Position numbers and translations under genes: made by a program
Part shown: piece by piece, positions 16,708-24,200 of the stretch
Layout of the letters: every line of letters begins with the position of its first letter
Position numbering within the stretch: position 1 is the stretch's first letter
Origin: Pseudomonas bohemica
Lineage (GTDB): Bacteria > Pseudomonadota > Gammaproteobacteria > Pseudomonadales > Pseudomonadaceae
Direction: 5' to 3'
DNA: 64,000 nucleotides
Assembly: GCF_002934685.1 (NCBI RefSeq)
Contig: NZ_NKHL01000117.1
Coordinates: forward strand, 42,991-106,990
The notes under the pieces: generated by a model
Told to the model about the DNA's origin: nothing
The model's input: only the letters and a program-made list of their open reading frames with translations
Database searches by the model: none

Positions 16708-18255
16708 TTACTTGGCAACCAGAATCGATTTGCCGGTCATTTCCTTGGGCACTTCCATGCCCAGGAGCGTCAGCATGGTCGGCGCCACGTCCGCCAGAAC
16801 GCCGCCTTCGCGAACCTTCAGGTCGCGCTTGCCGACATAGATGAATGGCACCGGCTCAGTGGTGTGAGCGGTGTGCGGCTGGTGGGTTTGCTCGTTGGTC
16901 ATTTGCTCGACGTTACCGTGGTCGGCGGTGATCAGCGCCTCGCCTCCAACCTTTTCCAGGGCCTCGGTGATGCGACCCACGCACACGTCCAGGCACTCAA
17001 CCGCCTTGATGGCCGCTTCCATGATGCCGCTGTGACCCACCATATCGCCGTTGGCATAATTGACGATGATCACGTCGAAACGCTGGTTTTCAATGGCATC
17101 CACGATCTTGTCGGTGACTTCCGGCGCGCTCATTTCCGGTTGCAGGTCATAAGTCGCGACCTTCGGCGATGGAATCAGAATGCGTTCTTCGCCAGGGAAA
17201 GGTTCTTCGCGGCCGCCGGAGAAGAAGAAGGTCACGTGGGCGTATTTCTCGGTTTCGGCGATGCGCAGCTGAGTCTTGCCATTTTTCGAGAGGTATTCGC
17301 CCAGCACGTTGTCCAGGCCGGTTTTGACGAACGCGGCAGGTGCGGGGATGTTCGCGGCGTACTGGGTCAGCATCACGAAACCGGCCAGTTTTGGCTGGCG
17401 GGCGCGAGCGAAATCCTTGAAGTCGTCTTCGACGAACACGCGAGTCAGCTCGCGGGCGCGGTCGGCGCGGAAGTTCATGAACACCACGGCGTCGCCGTCT
17501 TCGACCGTCACTTTCTCGCCGATGCTGGTGGCTTTGACGAATTCGTCGTTCTCGCCACGTTCGTAGGCCGCGTCCACCCCGGCCTTGGCGGTGTCAGCCT
17601 GGAATTCCGACTTTCCATCGACGATCAGGTCGTAGGCCGACTCGACGCGATCCCAACGATTGTCGCGGTCCATTGCGAAGTAGCGACCGATGAGAGTGGC
17701 GGTACGACCCTTACCCAGACGCTTGTAGGTTGCTTCCATCGTGTCTAGGTATTTGTGCGCGCTGCGTGGTGGCGTGTCCCGCCCATCCAGAAATGCGTGC
17801 AGGTAGATCTTCTCGGCGCCCTGTTTGACGGCCAGCTCGACCATCGCTACGAGGTGGTCTTCGTGGCTGTGCACGCCGCCGTCGGACAGCAGGCCCAGGA
17901 TGTGTACGGCCTTGCCGTCGCCTACCGCCTTGTCCACTGCTTTGCAGATGGCCTGGTTTTCGAAGAACTCGCCGTCCTTGATAGCTTTGGTCACGCGAGT
18001 GAAGTCCTGATACACCACGCGGCCGGCGCCCAGGTTCATGTGGCCGACTTCGGAGTTGCCCATCTGCCCCTCCGGCAAGCCGACATCCATCCCGGATCCA
18101 GAGATCAGGCCGTTGGGCATGGTCTTGTACAAGCGATCGAAGGTCGGCATTTTCTTCTCGGCAGTCGCTGAGTAGACCGCATTGCCATCGTGGCTTTCGC
18201 TGTGACCGAAGCCATCCAGGATGATCAGAACCAGAGGTTTAGGCGTGGTAGTCAT
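16708..18255 (-). CDS. gpmI: 2,3-bisphosphoglycerate-independent phosphoglycerate mutase
   Basis: Interconverts 3- and 2-phosphoglycerate in the cytosol; a manganese enzyme of the alkaline phosphatase superfamily. 515 residues. The N-terminal VLIILDGFGHSE carries the metal-binding Asp. The nucleophilic Ser lies in GQMGNSEVGHMNLGAG, and substrate-binding residues in LLSDGGVHSHEDH and FLDGRDTPPRS. The metal motifs YANGDMVGHSG and ITADHGNVEQM are intact. ATG 18255 gives the common MTTTPKP start; a GTG three codons upstream is also in frame. Confidence 0.97.
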   Translation of the reverse strand: MTTTPKPLVLIILDGFGHSESHDGNAVYSATAEKKMPTFDRLYKTMPNGLISGSGMDVGLPEGQMGNSEVGHMNLGAGRVVYQDFTRVTKAIKDGEFFENQAICKAVDKAVGDGKAVHILGLLSDGGVHSHEDHLVAMVELAVKQGAEKIYLHAFLDGRDTPPRSAHKYLDTMEATYKRLGKGRTATLIGRYFAMDRDNRWDRVESAYDLIVDGKSEFQADTAKAGVDAAYERGENDEFVKATSIGEKVTVEDGDAVVFMNFRADRARELTRVFVEDDFKDFARARQPKLAGFVMLTQYAANIPAPAAFVKTGLDNVLGEYLSKNGKTQLRIAETEKYAHVTFFFSGGREEPFPGEERILIPSPKVATYDLQPEMSAPEVTDKIVDAIENQRFDVIIVNYANGDMVGHSGIMEAAIKAVECLDVCVGRITEALEKVGGEALITADHGNVEQMTNEQTHQPHTAHTTEPVPFIYVGKRDLKVREGGVLADVAPTMLTLLGMEVPKEMTGKSILVAK

Positions 18256-18341
18256 GAATCCCACTCTTGGCTAATAGGTGAAGTAGAAAAAAGATCGGCA
18301 TTTTAGAGTGAAGTTCAAATCGCGTCACTGCCGTACGGGCT

Positions 18342-18369
18342 TTGGCCGACCTTGGGGGCTGTGTATACT
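18342..18369 (+). promoter_or_regulatory. Candidate promoter of yibN-grxC-secB
   Basis: TTGGCC at 18342-18347, a 16-base spacer and TATACT at 18364-18369, 28 bases before the yibN ATG, in the divergent gap from gpmI. Confidence 0.5.
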
Positions 18370-18397
18370 GGCCGACATTTTAACGCCTTGGAACCTG

Positions 18398-18814
18398 ATG
18401 ATGGTTGCTCACCTGATTGAATTTGCCACTAACCACTATTTACTGGCTGGCGCTTTTGTCATCCTGCTGGCGCTGCTGATTGCAACGGAGCTTGGCAAAG
18501 GGGGGCGCAGCCTGAGCACCGGCGAGCTGACCGCGCTGGTCAACCGCGACGAAGCGGTGGTCATCGACGTGCGCCCCAAGAAGGACTACGCCAGCGGGCA
18601 TATCGTGGGTGCGTTGAGTTTTCCGCAGGACAAGGTCATGACCCGCACCGCGGAGCTTGAAAAATACAAGTCCAAGACCCTGATCATCGTCGATGCCGCC
18701 GGTCAGCACGCCGGTCACGTTGCCCGCGAACTGCTCAAGGCCGGCTTCACGGCGGCCAAGCTGTCGGGCGGCGTTTCGTCGTGGCGCGGTGACAACCTGC
18801 CTCTGGTGAAGTGA
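18398..18814 (+). CDS. yibN: Membrane-anchored rhodanese-fold protein YibN
   Basis: 138 residues: one N-terminal transmembrane helix (YLLAGAFVILLALLIA) then a rhodanese domain facing the cytosol. The rhodanese frame is clear (DEAVVIDVRPKKDYASGHIVGAL and the final GGVSSWRGDNLPLV). The active-site loop reads VDAAGQHAGHV with no catalytic Cys, so sulfurtransferase activity is not expected. As in E. coli, it sits directly upstream of grxC and secB, which supports orthology with YibN. Tandem ATGs at 18398 and 18401 are equally possible starts. Confidence 0.88.
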   Translation: MMVAHLIEFATNHYLLAGAFVILLALLIATELGKGGRSLSTGELTALVNRDEAVVIDVRPKKDYASGHIVGALSFPQDKVMTRTAELEKYKSKTLIIVDAAGQHAGHVARELLKAGFTAAKLSGGVSSWRGDNLPLVK

Positions 18815-18815
18815 A

Positions 18816-19070
18816 ATGGCTGACGTCGTCGTCTACTCCAGCGATTATTGCCCTTACTGCTCTCGCGCCAAGTATCTGCTCGAGAGCAAGAATGTCGACT
18901 TCGAGGAAATCAAAGTCGACGGCAAACCACAGATTCGCGCTGAAATGACCAAAAAGGCCGGGCGCACGTCGGTTCCGCAGATCTGGATCGGCTCGGTCCA
19001 CGTCGGCGGTTGCGACGACCTGTTTGCACTGGAGCGCGCCGGCAAGCTCGACGCGCTGTTGAGCGCCTGA
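18816..19070 (+). CDS. grxC: Glutaredoxin 3
   Basis: 84-residue cytosolic dithiol glutaredoxin. Active site CPYC at residues 12-15 (SSDYCPYCSRAKYLL), cis-Pro motif TSVPQIWI and glutathione-binding GGCDDLFAL. It begins one base after the yibN stop, hence co-translated. The order yibN-grxC-secB is conserved in gammaproteobacteria. Confidence 0.96.
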   Translation: MADVVVYSSDYCPYCSRAKYLLESKNVDFEEIKVDGKPQIRAEMTKKAGRTSVPQIWIGSVHVGGCDDLFALERAGKLDALLSA

Positions 19071-19077
19071 ATTCGAT

Positions 19078-19233
19078 CCAGATTGTGTAAAAAACTCATG
19101 AGCGAAGGTCAGGCAAGGCAAAAACGGGTGGGAAACGGCCGGGGTTGCGCCTGACTCCAGGTGTTCCAAATGAGCATTTTCCGCCTGTTTTTAACGCGGC
19201 CTCACCGAGCAAGATAGTTTTTACACACTCTGG
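19078..19233. repeat. MITE-like element with terminal inverted repeats
   Basis: About 156 bases between grxC and secB. The ends CCAGATTGTGTAAAAAACT and AGTTTTTACACACTCTGG are inverted repeats matching at nearly every position. Interior sequence is also imperfectly palindromic (GGCAAAAACGGG against CCTGTTTTTAACG). It has no coding potential. The arrangement resembles a miniature inverted-repeat or palindromic element; possible mobility is inferred. Confidence 0.6.
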
Positions 19234-19269
19234 AACCCTACAAGACCTCAAAAGTAAAAAGGATCTGAA

Positions 19270-19761
19270 ATGACCGATCAAACGAATAACGGCGCCACCT
19301 CCAACGAAGAGGCTCCACAGTTTTCCCTGCAACGTATCTACGTGCGAGACCTGTCGTTCGAAGCGCCGAAAAGCCCGGCGATCTTCCGTCAGGAGTGGAC
19401 CCCGAGCGTCAGCCTGGATCTGAACACTCGTCAGAAAGAGCTGGAAAACGATTTCTACGAAGTCGTGCTGACCCTGTCGGTCGAAGTGAAGAACGGTGAC
19501 GAAATCGCCTTCATCGCCGAAGTCCAGCAAGCCGGTATCTTCCTGATCAAGGGCCTGGACGCTGCATCCATGAGCCACACCCTGGGCGCGTTCTGCCCGA
19601 ACATCCTGTTCCCTTACGCGCGCGAAACCATCGACAGCCTGGTGGTCCGCGGTTCGTTCCCGGCGTTGATGCTGGCCCCGGTGAACTTCGATGCTCTGTA
19701 CGCCCAAGAGCTACAGCGCATGCAGGAAGCTGGCGAAACGCCAACGCCTACCGTTCAGTAA
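19270..19761 (+). CDS. secB: Protein-export chaperone SecB
   Basis: Keeps preproteins unfolded and delivers them to SecA. 163 residues, usual size. Conserved core FSLQRIYVRDLSFEAPKSP, LTLSVEVKNGDEIAFIAEV and the C-terminal NILFPYARETIDSLV, followed by GSFPALMLAPVNFDAL, are present. AAGGA lies upstream of ATG 19270. It is third in the yibN-grxC-secB group, though a palindromic element of about 155 bases interrupts the group and may give secB separate expression. Confidence 0.97.
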   Translation: MTDQTNNGATSNEEAPQFSLQRIYVRDLSFEAPKSPAIFRQEWTPSVSLDLNTRQKELENDFYEVVLTLSVEVKNGDEIAFIAEVQQAGIFLIKGLDAASMSHTLGAFCPNILFPYARETIDSLVVRGSFPALMLAPVNFDALYAQELQRMQEAGETPTPTVQ

Positions 19762-19781
19762 GCGTCGCTGCCTGAATGAAG

Positions 19782-19809
19782 AAAAAGCGCCTGTGATGGG
19801 CGCTTTTTT
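19782..19809 (+). terminator. Terminator after secB
   Basis: AAGCGCC / GGCGCTT stem with a small loop, followed by seven T. The A-run on the other side may let it serve trmL as well. Confidence 0.85.
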
Positions 19810-19859
19810 TATGGATTCACCGGCGATCCTCTGTGGGCCGGCTCCTACAGACTCTGCGC

Positions 19860-20315
19860 CTATTTGAATCCCAACTGCCGCCAACCTTCGTAAACCGCAA
19901 CTGCCACGGTATTGGACAGGTTCAGGCTGCGGCACCCTTCGCGCATGGGCAGACGCAGGCGTTGGTCGCTTGTCAGCGGGTCCAGCACTTCAGGTGGCAA
20001 ACCCCGGCTTTCCGGTCCGAAGAGGAACGCATCGCCTTCCTGGAAAGCCACATCGTGAAAGGGCCGCGAGCCCTTTGTGGTAAAAGCGAACAGGCGCGGG
20101 TGGCCGATGCTTTCCAGACAGCTGGCCAGGTCGGCGTGGCGATGCAGCGTGGCGTACTCGTGGTAGTCCAGACCTGCGCGGCGCAGGCGTTTGTCATCCA
20201 GCTCGAAGCCCAATGGCTCGATCAAATGCAGGCTGCAACCACTGTTGGCGCAGAGCCTGATGATGTTGCCGGTATTCGGCGGAATTTCTGGTTGAAAAAG
20301 GATCACGTGAAACAT
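19860..20315 (-). CDS. trmL: tRNA (cytidine/uridine-34-2'-O)-methyltransferase TrmL
   Basis: 151-residue SPOUT methyltransferase that 2'-O-methylates the wobble nucleotide of tRNA-Leu isoacceptors. The knot-forming motifs are all present: QPEIPPNTGNIIRLCANSG near the N-terminus, FLFGPESRGLP in the middle and SLNLSNTVAVAVYE at the end. ATG 20315 gives the standard MFHVILFQPEIP start. It is convergent with secB and divergent from the next small gene. Confidence 0.95.
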   Translation of the reverse strand: MFHVILFQPEIPPNTGNIIRLCANSGCSLHLIEPLGFELDDKRLRRAGLDYHEYATLHRHADLASCLESIGHPRLFAFTTKGSRPFHDVAFQEGDAFLFGPESRGLPPEVLDPLTSDQRLRLPMREGCRSLNLSNTVAVAVYEGWRQLGFK

Positions 20316-20340
20316 GCACGGCTCCGAACGAAAGGACGGG

Positions 20341-20754
20341 ATGCATTCTACCCCTGAAGAGGACCCGAGACCGAAGCTATGGCCTCGGTTTTTGGGGTCC
20401 ATTGCGATATTTGGGGTCATGGTCGGGTTGATGATCGGGCGGCTGACCACGCCCGACCCCGTCGAGCTGCAACGTATCGAGGTGCTCCCCGAAGGCGTTG
20501 CGGTGTGGTTCAACCGCGAGCCGCAGCTGCATGGCGAAATGATCGATGGCGCTGTGGCTTTGCTGTTCAACGCCATCGGCGATGCGCAACGGGGCGAGTT
20601 GAAGCTCAATGGTCGGGATGTGCGCTGGAGGGTGCAAAAAAGCGATAGGGGGCTGTTGCTGAACCTGCTGGCGGCCCGTCCGTTGCACGGTGACTGGCAC
20701 GGTGCAACTCAGGACGGGCGCTGGAGACTTCAGGTAAGTCTCCGAGAGGAATAA
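20341..20754 (+). CDS. Hypothetical single-pass membrane protein
   Basis: 137 residues. One transmembrane helix (FLGSIAIFGVMVGLMIG, about residues 17-34) and a C-terminal domain of alternating strands (RIEVLPEGVAVWFNREPQL, then DGAVALLFNAIGDAQRG and LQVSLREE), probably periplasmic. GAAAGGACGGG upstream supports ATG 20341. A longer frame from 20314 would overlap the trmL start. No function recognised. Confidence 0.75.
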   Translation: MHSTPEEDPRPKLWPRFLGSIAIFGVMVGLMIGRLTTPDPVELQRIEVLPEGVAVWFNREPQLHGEMIDGAVALLFNAIGDAQRGELKLNGRDVRWRVQKSDRGLLLNLLAARPLHGDWHGATQDGRWRLQVSLREE

Positions 20755-21246
20755 AAGAGGGGAATCCCCGGCCTGCCTGTACCAAGGTCCCCAAAACTGG
20801 TGATGATTAACCTAATGCAGAGCGCGTGCCAGTTTTGGTGAATCGTTTCAAAATAAATGTAAATAGCGCGCCGGGGCCCAGTCTACGGGGCTTTCGGTAA
20901 TTCGTTCGTTGCCACCATGCTGCTTGAAAGGCCTTAACAGCCTCTGCGCTTTACACGCTGCCCAAATTTCGTCTGCACGCTATTTGTGCGTTTTCTTTGG
21001 TGGCACGCCAAAGTGATGCATCGCGGCGCTTTCCCAATCAAATCGACGAGCGCACAAGATGGCTGCCTCCCAAGCTGCTTGGGGGTGCGCTAAGCAGGTG
21101 TGTTTATCGGGTGGGTGATATTTATATATTTCATCTATTCCAATTTCCGAAGAAATCGCCCCGTTTGAGATTAGTTATTTGAGCTTTTTGTGGCGGGCTT
21201 TCTGAATAAGCTCGGTTGTCCATTCAAAGTTTCAAGGCTTTTATTC
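20755..21246. other. AT-richer leader upstream of the giant NEL-like gene
   Basis: About 490 bases with no supported gene. Base composition drops in GC relative to the core genes, especially at 21110-21180 (GATATTTATATATTTCATC). That is the likeliest promoter region for the following gene. I saw no HrpL-type box (GGAACC with CCAC). A GTG at 21190 could extend the large protein by 19 residues. Confidence 0.5.
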
Positions 21247-24200
21247 ATGTCTCAATCAATGGACTTCACGTCGGATACTGTCCCTGCAGCTTCGCGACAG
21301 ACTCACCCTTTCACCGTCGTCAAAAGCAAAATCCCCGAATGGCTGGTCAACGCCCCGTCGGCCACTCATAGCGCGCTCCGGCAGGCCGGAGGCGCACGTC
21401 TTGACTGGTTCGAGCACGCTCGGCAGTCGATGCCGGGTGTCGTCGATGCGCTTAAGCATGATTACTCGTGGTATCGCTACAACGAACAGAAACTCAACGA
21501 AGCGCTGGTGGATCTTCCAGCACTCGAGGCATTTGCCGAGCCCCTGTTGGTCGCCGCCATAAAAGAGCGCTTCGGGCTTGAAGTGGACGTGCGCAAGTCC
21601 TGGCTTTTCCACCCCCGCAGCGTTCATATCGACGATTCATTCGCGGGGATTTCCAAAGATCCCCTGGTCCAGCTTCAAACATCCATCAGGGCCGCGACTC
21701 AGACCCTGCTCCACGCTGCGCTGCAGAACTTCGAATCCTGGGAGACTGCCTCCGGAGCAATGGACCTCAGTGAGCGCAACAAGGCCGCCGTTTATGATCG
21801 CTACCCCGTGTCCGGGGTAGAGGTGGCGGGCCCCACGTTGGCGATTGCGCCCGAAGCATTTGCCGCCCTGTGCCGCGAGTTGGACCTGGGAGGGCAGTAT
21901 CAGAAGAAAATCAAAGCGTTCCTCAATCCCCCTTCCGAGCCGGGTGACGCACCCGACGCCGCCACGTTCAATCGCCAAGGACTGCTCAAGCGTGTCGAAC
22001 AGTCTGCTTACACAATCCAGGTACATCTGGCGTACATGAGGGGCGATATCGGTGAAGGCCTGTACACGGCCTTGCTGGATGTGGGGCGCAACCACACCAC
22101 GGTCAGCCTCGACGGCCAGCCGGTGACCTGCAGCTTGCTGCGTCTGTGGGACATCGAGCTGACGGGAATCGTGGTCATCGGCAAGTCGCGCGAGGACTCC
22201 AGTCGTGTCGAAAAAGTCGTCGTGTACATCCCCGATGATCCGGTATGCCCGCTCAAGGAATATGAGTCCAGCACGGCTTTCACGCGCGCGCTGCGCGACA
22301 GGTTACTGCTGGACGGCTACCTGGACTTCTTTCAGCGCTTCGTTCCGGCTCGCCATCGGGCCGAGTTGCTGGCAAAGCTGGACGAGTGTCTGCGCCCCAG
22401 GGTCTGGAACAAGGACCGACGCTGGTATGAGCAGCAGGTCGACAGGAACGCACATCTGCATCTGCGGGAGCGCACCTTGGCCATTGGGCTGTTGACCGCC
22501 ATCACCGAACAAAAGAACGCCGTGCTTAAAGATGACGCGTTGTTTCATGCCGTGCCGACCGCAGATGAGGATCAGAAAACCCTGACTCAACGTCTGCACT
22601 ACTTCGAGAGCCTGGCGATGCAAACGCTCAACGTCGTGGGTTTCGTCGTGCCGCCGGTGGGGGCCGTGATGATGGCCGCGGCAGCGGCTCAGTTGAGTGT
22701 TGAGGTGTTCGAGGGGATTGATAGCTGGACCCGTGGCGAATGGGAGCAGGGCTGGGGTTATCTGATGGATGTGCTCGAGAACGTGGCCCTGATGGCGGCG
22801 CTGGGTGCTGCGCGTCAAGGTGGCACACCAGCGCTGGAGAAAATCACGGTCGAGACCCCGTCGTTTATCGAGGAACTCAAGGAAGTCGAATTGCCCAATG
22901 GCCAGACGCGCCTGTGGAAGCCGGACCTAGCGCCCTTTGCCCATGACACGCTTCTACCTGAAGGTTTGGAGCCTGACGAATTCGGCATCTACCACCACCG
23001 GAACAAAACCTGGATTTCGATCGAAGGCAACGTCTATTCGGTGAAGCAGGCCTCTTCGAACGGCCCTTTTCGTATCGGGCATCCCGCCAAGGCGCTGAGC
23101 TATGAGCCGCCGCTGCGCAACAATGGCGCTGGCGCCTGGTTGCATCCTGTCGATCAGCCACGAGAGTGGGAAGGGCTGAAGTTGTTCCGACGTCTGGGAC
23201 ACACCGCTGCCGGGTTTTCCGACGTTACAGCCCGGCGCATCTTGCAGGTCAGCGACACCCATGAAGCGGTCTTGCGCAGAGTCCTGGCCGAGAACCAGCG
23301 GCCGCCTGCATTGCTGGAGGACACGATGCGGCGCTTTCAGCTGGACCAGGCGGTGCAGGGTGATGCTGAAAGTGAGGCGTCTGCGTCCGACAAAGTCGCC
23401 TTGTTCGAGTCTCGCTACCGTACGATGTCGGCCAATCAGCAAGCCTATGCCGCGCCGATAACACGTAGTTATCCTGGTCTGCCAACGGTGATTGCCGAGG
23501 AACTGGTGCGCAACGCCTCACCGGCGGAGCTTGAGGGGCTGGCCCAGGGGCGCGTGCCGTTGCGGGTCGCCGAGGAGATTCGTGTCTATCGGCAGCAGGT
23601 CCGATTAGCGCGAGCCTATGAGGGGCTGTACCTTGAATCGGTAAGTAATCCGGACACCGATATTCTGATTCTGCACAGCCTGGAGCACCTTCAGGGTTGG
23701 CCTTCCGACCTGCGTCTGGAAGTGCGCGAAGGTTGGTTTCAGGGCACTCTGCTCGACGCTGTCGGGCCTGCCGAGTCTGGCGATCGCAAGGTCCTGGTCA
23801 GACATACCGATGGCTATGAACCCTTCGACGCTCAGGGGCACGGGTTGCATGGTCGCGATGATATCTATTCGTCGGTCCTGCACGCTCTGTCCGATGCACA
23901 ACGCGCGGCCTTGGGTTATCCCGGTACTTGGGATGGTCCGAAGCTAAAACTGGCGGTGCAGAACGGCCCGCTGCTGCCACGGCCGACATTGCGTACGTCA
24001 TTGAAGATGCAACCTGCCAGGCCCGGACCGCGATCGCCCATGCGTCTGGCTGACAGTCGGCCGGGCTTCCCGTTGAGTGGCCGAGGTGCTCTGCCAGGAT
24101 TCATCGCCCGGGACACCTTGCTGGACCTTATTCGCACAGTTGGCGTAGCCAGTGCTGACAGGTCGCCGGAGCAGATTCTGGCCGCGCTTGAAGCCGCTGG

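Noticed and set aside
20755..21246. HrpL-type promoter for the NEL-like gene
   Set aside because: I looked for GGAACC and a CCACNNA element at the right spacing and found none, so type III regulon membership is not supported by sequence.
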